From a virus, in the IMG/VR virus record IMGVR_UViG_3300034096_000137, positions 1 to 20,054 of that record: a stretch of 20,054 nucleotides of DNA. One strand, given 5' to 3'. A model generated the notes under the pieces. That model was not told the DNA's origin, did no database searches, and worked only from the letters and a program-made list of their open reading frames with translations. This document shows, one piece after another, positions 1 through 7,084 of this stretch. The stretch's first letter is position 1; every line of letters starts with the position of its first letter. A program made the translations under genes and the position numbers.

Positions 1-424
1 CCATCATCTCATTATAAGAGCCTTCATCAACTGCGCGGTATGATAACTTGCTTGATCTTTTAGCAAACTCAGCTACAAGAACATTGATAACATTAGGTAT
101 AATTGGGTAGAACTTTAACTCAAGTGCCGATGCATCCTCTTTAGTAAGCGTCTCAATGATATCTCTGTAGTCATTATCTTCTTCTACAATGTAATCAGAT
201 TTATCTATGACACCTTTGGCTAACTTATAATTTTTCATTAACCTACGCGCATTCCTCTTGATCTGTTTAAGACCATTCCATTCTAACCAGTCAAGATTCC
301 ATGCAGCCCACTTGTCATCTTTTTCCTTTTTAGGGATAAACTGTAATGGTTGAGTAATACTACCTAATCTATTATGTTCTGTTTTGGCTCCTTTTTTGAG
401 CTGTAAAGCATTGAAAACCTGCAT
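1..424 (-). CDS. Portal protein, N-terminal part (runs off left edge)
   Basis: An ATG at 422-424 opens a frame that stays open for 141 codons to the window edge. The first residues are MQVFNALQLKKGAKTEHNRL, followed by a Trp-rich stretch (W39, W42, W46, W49) and the segment FYPIIPNVINVLVAEFAKR at about residues 105-123. That segment resembles the early part of crAss-like portal proteins, and a portal next to the large terminase is the usual order in tailed phages. The portal forms the dodecameric ring at the capsid vertex through which DNA is packaged. The start lies one base after the stop of the GIY-YIG gene. The identification is recalled family resemblance plus synteny. The C-terminal part is not in the window, so clip and stem domains cannot be checked. 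Confidence 0.75.
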   Translation of the reverse strand, partial: MQVFNALQLKKGAKTEHNRLGSITQPLQFIPKKEKDDKWAAWNLDWLEWNGLKQIKRNARRLMKNYKLAKGVIDKSDYIVEEDNDYRDIIETLTKEDASALELKFYPIIPNVINVLVAEFAKRSSKLSYRAVDEGSYNEMM

Positions 425-425
425 G

Positions 426-1070
426 TTATAAAAATTTTAAATTAAATTTATTAGCTTTAATAAGCCTTGTCATATGACTTGGTGATTTTTTAAAAATATC
501 AGCCACCTCTTGAATTGAATTATAAATGATATTATTAACTGTATCCACAACTTTTTTTCTAGTTTTTGAATAAATTTTTTCTTTTTCTTCTTGTGTTTTT
601 ACACGACCTATTTGAGCCTTACTTATAATTGTTTTTTGATTTTGGGATATAGTTTTACCAAAATTGGGATTATTTTTACCTGTCATACGGTTTATCATAT
701 TTTCTCTTTTTTCTATTGACCAGGATTTACCATACATAGGATTTTTATTTCCCTTTTTACTTTCTGATATTTTTTTAATAATATCAATATCTGGTTCAAA
801 CAAGCCTTCACCACCACTTGTTAAATTTACTAATTTTATATTGCATGACTTATAAAGTTTAATAAATTCTTTTTCTTTTTTACAAGCAGTTTCCCAAGTT
901 ATATCAGTAAGTAATATATCCACGCTATACTCAATTTTATTAGTTAAATTTTTCCAATACTTATTTCTATTATGCTTTGAGTGTGCTCTTTTAAAAAAAG
1001 TATCAGAACCTATACCAATATAAAATGGTAAATTTGTATCTTTTCTTATATGTCTATACAAATATGGCAT
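426..1070 (-). CDS. GIY-YIG homing endonuclease with NUMOD3 motifs
   Basis: The 214-aa product begins with a GIY-YIG nuclease core. YLYRHI at residues 3-8 and FYIGIG at 16-21 give the paired strands. R28 is the candidate catalytic Arg, a Glu near 66-68 (KEKEF) the candidate metal ligand, and VNLTSGGEG at 81-89 closes the domain. Two NUMOD3-type DNA-binding motifs follow: GNKNPMYGKS at 107-116 and GKNNPNFGKT at 131-140. A C-terminal segment (about 172-212) has the NUMOD1-like pattern of a short beta hairpin and helix-turn-helix. Such free-standing endonucleases cut intronless target alleles and spread by repair. The gene sits between the large terminase (6 nt gap) and portal (1 nt gap) genes and looks more T/A-run-rich than both, consistent with recent acquisition. 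No intron boundaries are visible in the flanking genes. Confidence 0.9.
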   Translation of the reverse strand: MPYLYRHIRKDTNLPFYIGIGSDTFFKRAHSKHNRNKYWKNLTNKIEYSVDILLTDITWETACKKEKEFIKLYKSCNIKLVNLTSGGEGLFEPDIDIIKKISESKKGNKNPMYGKSWSIEKRENMINRMTGKNNPNFGKTISQNQKTIISKAQIGRVKTQEEKEKIYSKTRKKVVDTVNNIIYNSIQEVADIFKKSPSHMTRLIKANKFNLKFL

Positions 1071-1076
1071 ATTTTT

Positions 1077-3281
1077 TTATTTTAAATTCTTAAACGGTGA
1101 TCTATTTAACTTTTGATTTGGACCAAGACCACTTCTTCCCATATGTCTAAAAGGACTACTCTTTAATTTATACAAATTTTCAGACTTTTGCAACTTTTTA
1201 CTTGCATCATCCATTACAACTCTCTTAGTATAACCTAGATTAGCTTGTTGAATTTTAACAAAAGATACTAGTGCAGCAAAAGCTACGAGTCTATCCACGT
1301 TGAGTCCATCCTGATAAGCTTGCATTTCTTTAAGCAACATGATGTCTGGAATTCTTTCTACACCATAGTGTATTTTTACTGTAGTACCATCATCTTTTTG
1401 TATATGATCTATTTCTTCAGTAAGATACTCAATAGTATAACTAAGCATGTGATTCTTGAATAATGTACCTGTATTTCTCCAACCATATTCCTGGAATACG
1501 TTAGCATTAGCTCCAACATCTTTTAAGAATACTATTTGATTTCTAGGTACCAAATATCTTTGTTTTTTTCTAGTTATCATATGATTGATAAACTGAGATA
1601 TATTGTTCTCTACTATTGTCCAGGCATTATACCATTCAATAATAAGTTCTAATCTTTCATGTGTTTTATTGATGTCATCAAATCTACCACACCATGCAGC
1701 TACAATTTTATCTCTTTCTATAAAAGTCTCTGCTTCACCGTTAGTAACTTTAGTTACTTCAACCGGTGCTTTCATTACATATATAGAACATAGTGATTCT
1801 GAGGTAGTTGTCTTACCTTCTGCCACGGGGTCAATTGATGCATAGTACATTCCAAATGTTGGATCAGGTACTGGTCTTTCCCATACTACTAATGTACCAG
1901 TTTTATCTTCTGTCTTTTTAGATATAGGAAACTCTGCTATAGGTAGTTTATTAGTTGACTTAACTTTTACTTTACCTGTTTCATCTCTAGATATATCTAG
2001 ATACTCTGAAGAGTATTCTTTCTCCTCTATTCTTTTTACTTGTGCATTAACAAGATGTGGAGGAAACTTAGATGCTTTTCTAAATGCAAAAGCTTCTTCT
2101 ATATTTCTTGGATGCTGAGACACCTCAAGCTGGTAATCTTTAGCTTCTTTATTCTTTTTGATTTCAGCAAAGAATTCATCAAGAGCTACTAATGCTTCTT
2201 CTACCTGGCTATTTCCATAGTTATCTATGTATGGAGGCATAGACCATTGTTCAGGTATAAACAAACCTGACTTACCTATTGTACCATCTTTATCTATAAG
2301 ATTAGTCTCAACGGCATATATATCATTGCTTAATGGATCCAGTATCATTTTCTTTAAGGGCTCACACTGATCCAAATCCCCTACAGATCCTGCAGCAATA
2401 AATAATCCGGTAGTAATCATACCTGATTTAAGTGCGGGTTTAATATATCCAAATGTTGTATCCATCTTGGGAGCAATTCCTGCTTCTTCATGGAAGAAGT
2501 ATTTTACTGGACCCCCTACACCATTTGTTGGATCTTTCTCAAAAGACATACCTTGCATAGTTCCTTTTAAACCTGCTTCAGTTTTTCTGTCTCCTTTTCT
2601 GACCTCAATCTTTTGTTGCCACATCATTACTTTGTCTGGAGACATTGGACGGTACCATGCTGTATGCTCATTCAGGAAAGCTGCATATTCAGATAAGAAT
2701 TTCCAGGTCCCTTTCTCATTAATGTAATCCTTAAGTGATGCACCCATCTTTAAAGTAACACCGGCCTCAAACCATAACTGATTAATAAGCTTACCTGCAT
2801 GAAAGTATGATGATGCTATCTGACGTTTTTTAAGAATAGCTACGTGCATGTAGTTTATTTCTGCAAGTATTTCATATAACGCCATGTGATATTGCGCATC
2901 CCTGATTTTTGCAAATCCAAAGTTCTGCTCCTCCTTATCAAAGATAGGTAAGAAGTTTAACCACATGTAATAATCCCTTGTGAGGTACCAAGTATTAGCT
3001 CTATCTTTAATAATGAGCCCTAATCTACACTTAGCTTTCTGGTCATCCCAGTAATTAATAAAATCCTTAGATTTAAAAGGAGCAATACAGTATACTTTAT
3101 TTCTATTGAATCTTGTAGACTCAGAATTAAATAGCTGATTACTTATCTCATTAAAATTATACTCACCAGGTTCTTTAAATATTGATAAGACAAAGTCACC
3201 AAAGTCTTTTCTAGATTCAAAAGATGTAGTAGTCCAAGTACCATTATCCCAAGTAGGTATATCTGAATATATATTTTCCAT
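1077..3281 (-). CDS. terL: Terminase large subunit
   Basis: The 734-aa product is the predicted packaging motor ATPase and headful nuclease, acting at the portal vertex. A degenerate Walker A region is at about 151-163 (KKRQIASSYFHAG). Walker B is at 261-268 (YFFHEEAG, two adjacent acidic residues), and a coupling-type segment FIAAGSVG is at 294-301. The C-terminal RNase H-like nuclease has D484 in YYASIDPVAEG, E558 in WTIVENN, and D663 in GLNVDRLVAFAALVSF, in the expected order. A basic tail follows residue 685. Length and the weak P-loop fit the crAss-like terminase branch as I recall it. The start is 8 nt after the stop of the 171-aa gene. The AT-rich leader AATAAATAATTAT precedes the ATG. 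Confidence 0.9.
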   Translation of the reverse strand: MENIYSDIPTWDNGTWTTTSFESRKDFGDFVLSIFKEPGEYNFNEISNQLFNSESTRFNRNKVYCIAPFKSKDFINYWDDQKAKCRLGLIIKDRANTWYLTRDYYMWLNFLPIFDKEEQNFGFAKIRDAQYHMALYEILAEINYMHVAILKKRQIASSYFHAGKLINQLWFEAGVTLKMGASLKDYINEKGTWKFLSEYAAFLNEHTAWYRPMSPDKVMMWQQKIEVRKGDRKTEAGLKGTMQGMSFEKDPTNGVGGPVKYFFHEEAGIAPKMDTTFGYIKPALKSGMITTGLFIAAGSVGDLDQCEPLKKMILDPLSNDIYAVETNLIDKDGTIGKSGLFIPEQWSMPPYIDNYGNSQVEEALVALDEFFAEIKKNKEAKDYQLEVSQHPRNIEEAFAFRKASKFPPHLVNAQVKRIEEKEYSSEYLDISRDETGKVKVKSTNKLPIAEFPISKKTEDKTGTLVVWERPVPDPTFGMYYASIDPVAEGKTTTSESLCSIYVMKAPVEVTKVTNGEAETFIERDKIVAAWCGRFDDINKTHERLELIIEWYNAWTIVENNISQFINHMITRKKQRYLVPRNQIVFLKDVGANANVFQEYGWRNTGTLFKNHMLSYTIEYLTEEIDHIQKDDGTTVKIHYGVERIPDIMLLKEMQAYQDGLNVDRLVAFAALVSFVKIQQANLGYTKRVVMDDASKKLQKSENLYKLKSSPFRHMGRSGLGPNQKLNRSPFKNLK

Positions 3282-3289
3282 ATAATTAT

Positions 3290-3805
3290 TTATTGATCAT
3301 AAGCCATACCAATGCCTCCACGTACCTTACTTGATTGCTCATCCTGTAAGTCTTTGTATACACCTTTAAATGAAGCTCTAATCTGGTCAAAGTTTTTAGC
3401 TGCTGCAACAAGTGAATTAATATTACCATCTCTCCCTGCTGTAATAGGTGTTGTCTCCATATATCTTGCTAATCTATCTAGCATTGAACCCATACCTTTG
3501 TATGCTCTAGATGTGGGAGTACTATACATATCCTCACAGAATCTTAATGCTTGCCTGATTGCTTCATCTTCTGTAGAAAAATCTGCTTCTATCTCTTCTA
3601 GAATGATTTCTTCTTTATCTACTTCAGGAGTGTGAAAGAATGGGTTAGAATCTGGATTAGGACAAGTCATGTAAAATAAATACTGATATATCTTAAGATG
3701 ATTATCCTGATATTTATCCATTATGTTCTTTAAAGTGCGCAGTGTATAACAGTGTTCCGTTGGTACTACAACACCATTCTGTATGTCAAATAATTTAGTG
3801 TACAT
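3290..3805 (-). CDS. Conserved-looking phage protein, candidate small terminase subunit
   Basis: The 171-aa protein has no motif I can name. It is mostly helical by composition, with an acidic stretch (EEIILEEIEADFSTEDEAIRQ, about residues 66-86) and a C-terminal half rich in K/R/D/Q helices ending in a Gly-rich tail. It lies directly upstream of the large terminase gene in the same operon, 8 nt apart. That is the usual place of the small terminase subunit, which recognises phage DNA and regulates the motor. No helix-turn-helix is convincing by eye, so the role rests on position only. It could equally be a head-completion or scaffold-type protein. Confidence 0.5.
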   Translation of the reverse strand: MYTKLFDIQNGVVVPTEHCYTLRTLKNIMDKYQDNHLKIYQYLFYMTCPNPDSNPFFHTPEVDKEEIILEEIEADFSTEDEAIRQALRFCEDMYSTPTSRAYKGMGSMLDRLARYMETTPITAGRDGNINSLVAAAKNFDQIRASFKGVYKDLQDEQSSKVRGGIGMAYDQ

Positions 3806-3806
3806 G

Positions 3807-4100
3807 TTAAAAAGGATTTATTACTTTTGGTTTAGAGTTTATATTTAATAGTTTTTTTAAACCATCTATAAATCCAGTAGCAATATATGGATTAAAAAAT
3901 AAATTTTCATTATTAACTACAACATACCCTTTTAAGTATATTTCATTACTTTCTGAATAGTTCCTAGTTAATTGTTTATTAGGTTTAATCTTTACAAGTA
4001 TTTTACCTTTATATCTAAATAATACTAAACCTGAATAACCTAATATAACTGTTCTACCTGGGTAGTTCTTGTCATAATGTCTTACTTGATAAAGTTTCAT
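3807..4100 (-). CDS. Hypothetical protein, beta-rich, basic
   Basis: The product is a 97-aa basic protein with alternating hydrophobic strands (TVILGYSGLVLFRYKGKILV, about residues 17-36). A short Phe/Asn-rich second half ends in KPKVINPF. I do not recognise a family. Strand-like segments and many Lys/Arg residues would suit a small OB- or SH3-like barrel that binds nucleic acid or protein, but that is a guess. It is 1 nt from the following 171-aa gene and 6 nt after the preceding one, so it is clearly co-transcribed with the packaging genes. Its upstream region ACAATAAAAAATT is the A-rich initiation signal seen throughout the window. Confidence 0.6.
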   Translation of the reverse strand: MKLYQVRHYDKNYPGRTVILGYSGLVLFRYKGKILVKIKPNKQLTRNYSESNEIYLKGYVVVNNENLFFNPYIATGFIDGLKKLLNINSKPKVINPF

Positions 4101-4106
4101 AATTTT

Positions 4107-4349
4107 TTATTGTTTGGATTTAATAAATATATCAAGAAATTCAGCATAGGGTGTATCAATACATAATGTAGTTCCCATATCTGTATAGAGTACAGTATAG
4201 TCTTCCAGGTCACCATCATTATTTATTGATTGTCTAATACTTGTTATGTAAGATAAGTCAATACAAGCAGGTACAAGAATTAAATGCTCTGATCCAGTTA
4301 TCTCATTTAATCTTGAATTCTCTAATACACCATTACATATATGAATCAT
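4107..4349 (-). CDS. Hypothetical small beta-rich protein
   Basis: The product is an 80-aa acidic protein. The core reads LILVPACIDLSYITSIRQS (about residues 23-41), then DYTVLYTDMGTTLCIDTPYAEFLDIF (about 51-76). The rhythm of two short beta hairpins and a final amphipathic helix faintly recalls FlbD-type or other small SH3-like proteins. I would not assign it on that. It is 1 nt downstream of the PD-(D/E)XK nuclease gene and in the same operon. Three Cys residues are present but not arranged as a metal site. Confidence 0.6.
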   Translation of the reverse strand: MIHICNGVLENSRLNEITGSEHLILVPACIDLSYITSIRQSINNDGDLEDYTVLYTDMGTTLCIDTPYAEFLDIFIKSKQ

Positions 4350-4350
4350 A

Positions 4351-5157
4351 TTATAAATTTTTTAAAATTGCTATTACTTCTTCTTTTAAGTATGGAATCT
4401 CCATAGGTACAACTTGTTTGATAACAGGATCACCATTATCATCATACTTAGTAATTGGGTACCCATATTCATCTTCACCTTCTAAATCAAATGTAACATG
4501 ATGAATAAACATTTTACCTGGTTTTAATCTAGGATTATGTTTAAGCATGATATACATGTAGATACTTAACTGTAGAGCATAGTGATTAAAGTTACAGTCA
4601 TCCAAGTGTGATACAGGTTCTTGCAATTTATCACTAATACCATCCCAGTCTTTATATGATTCTGTATCAATTTTTTTATTAGTCTTGTAATCAATGATGT
4701 TGATTTTATCATTTACTACTTCAACTAAATCTGACTGACCACATATACCTGCAGACTTTAAAAATACCATATGCTCAGGATACACTCCTGGTTCAAGTTT
4801 TTGACTAGGTGCATATTTTAAATTATTTACTTCAGGTACAGGAGGTACAATAGGAATAATTACACCATCAACTTCTAATGAAGATAGACTGCATAAATCT
4901 GCTTCTCTTTGATTATGGTAGTAAGTACCAAGAGTAGTAGCTCTAAGAGCCTCATTATCCCATATCTTAATGATATCTTCAGGTTTAATCCCGTACCACT
5001 TAGACTTTTTATTTTTAGAAACCTTTTTAGCTACTCCTTCTTTATCAAAATGCTTCTTAAGTTTTGATATAAGACTTGTTACACTAGTCCATTTGATTTG
5101 TTCTTCACCTTCAATACTAGTGTAACTGTGATCATCTGCTTTAAATACTATACTCAT
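4351..5157 (-). CDS. PD-(D/E)XK (Cas4/RecB-like) nuclease
   Basis: The 268-aa product has the ordered motifs of a RecB/Cas4-type exonuclease: H81 in GTYYHNQRE, E128 in YPEHMVF, D143 in CGQSDLVEV, D156-x-K158 in IIDYKTNKK, and the helix Q196-L-S-x-Y200. These bind metal and cut DNA. No Cys cluster for an iron-sulphur centre is evident, unlike typical Cas4 or AddB. The gene overlaps the previous one by ATGA (5154-5157), implying translational coupling. Position in the packaging operon suggests trimming or resolving DNA during maturation or recombination. Related nucleases occur in crAss-like genomes as I recall. No ATPase or helicase partner is visible in this window. Confidence 0.85.
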   Translation of the reverse strand: MSIVFKADDHSYTSIEGEEQIKWTSVTSLISKLKKHFDKEGVAKKVSKNKKSKWYGIKPEDIIKIWDNEALRATTLGTYYHNQREADLCSLSSLEVDGVIIPIVPPVPEVNNLKYAPSQKLEPGVYPEHMVFLKSAGICGQSDLVEVVNDKINIIDYKTNKKIDTESYKDWDGISDKLQEPVSHLDDCNFNHYALQLSIYMYIMLKHNPRLKPGKMFIHHVTFDLEGEDEYGYPITKYDDNGDPVIKQVVPMEIPYLKEEVIAILKNL

Positions 5158-5468
5158 GTTGTCTCAAGATTATCAATTATTTCTTTAGCTAATATTACAG
5201 ATGCTTCATCATTTGATTCCAACATAGCTTTTAAATTAGCACATTCTTCTTTAGTCATTTTATTTTCAAGCTCTATAATACGTATACTTTGTTTATATAT
5301 TTTTAACCCAAGTTTCTGAATATAAACATTTAGACCACCATCTGCAAACTTACTATTCATAGTTGCAAAATCAGTACTGGTATTTGAAACTGTATTAAGG
5401 TTAATTGATGTATTACGGTCAGATGACCAGTAAGTACCTTGTGTTGTTAAATTTCCTAGAGTTGCCAT
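5154..5468 (-). CDS. Hypothetical protein with C-terminal coiled coil
   Basis: The product has 104 aa. The first half is rich in Thr/Ser/Asn (GNLTTQGTYWSSDRNTSINL, residues 5-24) and looks extended or beta-structured. The second half (about residues 50-104) is amphipathic helix with heptad-like hydrophobics: IQKLGLKIYKQSIRIIELEN, then a Glu/Lys-rich tail. I do not recognise a family. It starts 2 nt after the zinc-ribbon-like gene and overlaps the nuclease gene by 4 nt, so it belongs to the same translationally coupled run. Start MATLGNLT is preceded by an A/T-rich leader with no Shine-Dalgarno sequence. Confidence 0.6.
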   Translation of the reverse strand: MATLGNLTTQGTYWSSDRNTSINLNTVSNTSTDFATMNSKFADGGLNVYIQKLGLKIYKQSIRIIELENKMTKEECANLKAMLESNDEASVILAKEIIDNLETT

Positions 5469-5470
5469 AA

Positions 5471-5770
5471 TTATAATGCGTTAAGTTTATCTTCCTCTTC
5501 TTCTGTAAGTAGTGCATGCCATCTTAAATCAGGACATTCTGCAGATAGTGCTCTTATCTTAAATGCTAATGAACATCCACATAGATTACAACATGGTTGT
5601 GTACCTGGTACAACACATGATGATCCCTCATCATCTTTTCTCACACATGACTTACATAATTCTAATCTTTGAGCTGCAATTTCTTCTACAAACTCATCTC
5701 TAATTACAGAGTTTATTACACCCTCCATTATCTGTTTTCTATTCTTCCAGATCTTTGCTAGTCTTCCCAT
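5471..5770 (-). CDS. Cys-rich zinc-ribbon-like protein
   Basis: The 99-aa product has eight Cys residues: C39-x2-C42, C52, C60-C61-x2-C64-x-C66 and C79. This is enough for one or two zinc sites, flanked by a basic N-terminus (KIWKNRKQIMEGV) and an acidic C-terminus (LLTEEEEDKLNAL). This suggests a small metal-stabilised DNA- or protein-binding factor. I recall similar Cys-rich proteins next to IHF-like genes in crAss-like phages, but cannot name a function. The chosen start overlaps the upstream IHF-like gene by 32 nt, which is unusual here. An internal Met at residue 15 (start at 5728) would remove the overlap but lose the basic KIWKNRKQI segment, so I keep the longer form. Confidence 0.75.
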   Translation of the reverse strand: MGRLAKIWKNRKQIMEGVINSVIRDEFVEEIAAQRLELCKSCVRKDDEGSSCVVPGTQPCCNLCGCSLAFKIRALSAECPDLRWHALLTEEEEDKLNAL

Positions 5771-6128
5771 CTGCTTTATCTTTTAAAAATTTATTTTTTA
5801 ACTCTTTCTCTTGTTGCAATACTAACTTGATAGCATTCATCTTACCAAGTTTAGTTTCAATATTTTTTTTGTCAAAGTAGTTACTAAAGGTTTTAGTATC
5901 CGCTTTCTCCATTCTAGCATTATACTTGTTGATTAAGCCATCTATAGTTCTCTCTTTTACTACTAGTTGACCTAAACCATCAATATTGATTCTAGTGTAG
6001 CTTAAATCACTTAAAAGTCTTCTTACCTCTTTGTAGTAGAATGTCATAAAAGTATCTACTAATGATTCTGGTAAATCTAAATCTTCAGCAACTTGCTTAT
6101 ATAATACTTTAGGTTTCTTTGGAATCAT
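5739..6128 (-). CDS. IHF/HU-like DNA-binding protein
   Basis: The product has 129 aa. Residues about 8-70 follow the HU/IHF plan: two helices (VAEDLDLPESLVDTFMTFYY and EVRRLLSDL), then a strand-turn INIDGLGQLVVKE at 47-59, equivalent to the GFGTF signature strand of HU proteins. The usual long DNA-clasping arm is not obvious. A Lys-rich, probably helical extension (about 70-129) takes its place. HU/IHF proteins bend and compact DNA. In phages they can serve packaging, replication or transcription, and IHF-like proteins are a recalled hallmark of crAss-like genomes. The gene overlaps its upstream neighbour by ATGA at 6125-6128. Confidence 0.75.
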   Translation of the reverse strand: MIPKKPKVLYKQVAEDLDLPESLVDTFMTFYYKEVRRLLSDLSYTRINIDGLGQLVVKERTIDGLINKYNARMEKADTKTFSNYFDKKNIETKLGKMNAIKLVLQQEKELKNKFLKDKADGKTSKDLEE

Positions 6129-6487
6129 TTGCCTAAAAACTTATAGTCTAATAATATATCACCTTCAGTTTGTACTTTTAAACCTGGGTTTAATTTAATC
6201 ATTTTTTTATCAGTATCATCTTTAATCACTAACATGTTTTTCATTGCTTTATTAATTGCATTTCTAACTGTCTGTGGAGATTTAAAAATCATATGATCAT
6301 CTGATGAAGCATCATAACAAAAATGAGTTAATTCAATAGGTCCTGTCATACTCAGTAATGTTAAACAGTTTAAGTCAGATTCACTCACTGTTATACGGTT
6401 AATATAACAGTGAGATAAAATCTGAAACTTTACAATTTCCCATTTAGGCATCACAGCACGTTTCTGTACTTGTATTACTAATGCCAT
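6125..6487 (-). CDS. Hypothetical protein, winged-helix-like pattern
   Basis: The product has 120 aa. Helical segments (SESDLNCLTLLSMTG, about residues 35-49; SPQTVRNAINKAMKNMLVIK, about 70-89) are followed by a short strand pair (KKMIKLNPGLKV and DILLDYKFLGK). The SxQTVRNAINKAMK segment resembles a recognition helix followed by a wing, as in winged helix-turn-helix proteins. I recall related small proteins in crAss-like genomes ending in a similar LLDYKFLG motif, without assigned function. A DNA-binding role beside the IHF-like gene is plausible but inferred. The stop overlaps the IHF-like start by 4 nt. Confidence 0.6.
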   Translation of the reverse strand: MALVIQVQKRAVMPKWEIVKFQILSHCYINRITVSESDLNCLTLLSMTGPIELTHFCYDASSDDHMIFKSPQTVRNAINKAMKNMLVIKDDTDKKMIKLNPGLKVQTEGDILLDYKFLGK

Positions 6488-6493
6488 ATCTAA

Positions 6494-6784
6494 TTATTTT
6501 TGTCCTTGCTCAGGAATGTTTGGAGAATTATCAATATCATGATCTGAACCTGCTGGTTGTTCTTGCTGCTCTTGCTGCTCTTGCATCATCATTGCATACT
6601 GATACTGGATTGTATTTCTTTTGAATCTTGCCTCATCAATTTCAAGTAGTGCTTTTTCATACTCTGCTTGTGCTTTTAAATAAGGTAATGATTCAGTGTA
6701 GAACTTCATCATCTGTTCTTTTCTCTCAGCTAACTCTTCTGCTGTTAACTCTACTTCTTGCTCATGTTGGTTTACATTTTCCAT
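6494..6784 (-). CDS. Hypothetical acidic, helical protein (first gene of the packaging operon)
   Basis: The 96-aa protein is highly charged. A long predicted helix runs from about residue 14 to 75 (ELTAEELAERKEQMMKFYTE, then YLKAQAEYEKALLEIDEARF). A Met/Gln/Glu-rich segment follows (MMMQEQQEQQEQPAG), then a disordered acidic tail. No catalytic motif is seen. The composition suits a scaffold-, chaperone- or auxiliary-structural type protein. It is the first gene after the terminator at 6842-6877 and lies 24 nt downstream of a TATATTTG box, so it probably heads a transcript running through IHF-like, nuclease, terminase and portal genes. Confidence 0.6.
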   Translation of the reverse strand: MENVNQHEQEVELTAEELAERKEQMMKFYTESLPYLKAQAEYEKALLEIDEARFKRNTIQYQYAMMMQEQQEQQEQPAGSDHDIDNSPNIPEQGQK

Positions 6785-6807
6785 TGTATATACTTTTAAT
6801 GTTTATA

Positions 6808-6815
6808 CAAATATA
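6808..6815 (-). promoter_or_regulatory. Candidate Bacteroidota-type -7 promoter element
   Basis: On the minus strand this reads TATATTTG, matching the Bacteroidota -7 consensus TAnnTTTG. It lies just downstream of the terminator at 6842-6877 and 24 nt upstream of the first codon of the packaging operon, which is where a promoter is needed. No clear TTTG (-33) element is present 19-21 nt upstream, so it may need a phage factor or be fortuitous in AT-rich DNA. Confidence 0.4.
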
Positions 6816-6841
6816 CATAATAAGTTTAAACTTTTATTATT

Positions 6842-6877
6842 TAAACAAAAAAACTCAGATGAGTAATCACCTGAGTT
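6842..6877 (-). terminator. Rho-independent terminator of the lysis operon
   Basis: Arms 852-858 (AACTCAG) and 871-877 (CTGAGTT) are perfectly complementary. After one A-C mismatch, three more pairs (TGA at 860-862 with TCA at 867-869) close on a GTAA loop. On the minus transcript the hairpin is followed by TTTTTGTTT (851-843), the classic U-tract. It lies 22 nt after the last gene of the lysis cassette. On the plus strand no U-tract follows, so it acts in the minus direction. Confidence 0.85.
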
Positions 6878-6898
6878 AGAATATAAATATGGAAAGGG

Positions 6899-7084
6899 TT
6901 ATCTATTTTTAATAGTAAAGTTTAAAATAGTCAACATATAAAATGTTCTATCAATATCTATTTCAATTGTAAAAAAATCAATAGCTCCAACTCTTAATCT
7001 TACACAAACCTTATCCCATTGTTTGTGTTTTATTTTCCATGCATTTCTTATTTTCATGTGGTTATATATTAGTTTGTAAACCAT
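6899..7084 (-). CDS. Small hypothetical protein, last gene before the terminator
   Basis: The 61-aa frame overlaps the endolysin stop by 16 nt if it starts at 7084. A second ATG at 7057 (residue 10, MKIRNAWKIKHKQW) gives 52 aa with a 12-nt gap after the endolysin and may be the true start. The basic N-terminal half is followed by FFTIEIDIDRTFYMLTILNF, with alternating charged and hydrophobic residues that look like real beta strands. I recall nothing certain about its function. Its position at the end of the lysis operon, just before a strong terminator, supports it being a gene. Confidence 0.55.
   Translation of the reverse strand: MVYKLIYNHMKIRNAWKIKHKQWDKVCVRLRVGAIDFFTIEIDIDRTFYMLTILNFTIKNR

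Noticed and set aside
664-855. Plus-strand 63-aa hydrophobic frame inside the endonuclease gene
   Set aside because: It is a shadow of an AT-rich gene. The Phe/Leu/Ile content comes from antisense of Lys/Asn codons.
426-3281. Intron or intein in terminase or portal
   Set aside because: Both coding frames are continuous, and the endonuclease lies between their stop and start codons without split exons or splice motifs.
3312-3635. Plus-strand 107-aa frame
   Set aside because: It is antisense to the 171-aa gene, which fits the operon and has sensible coding composition.
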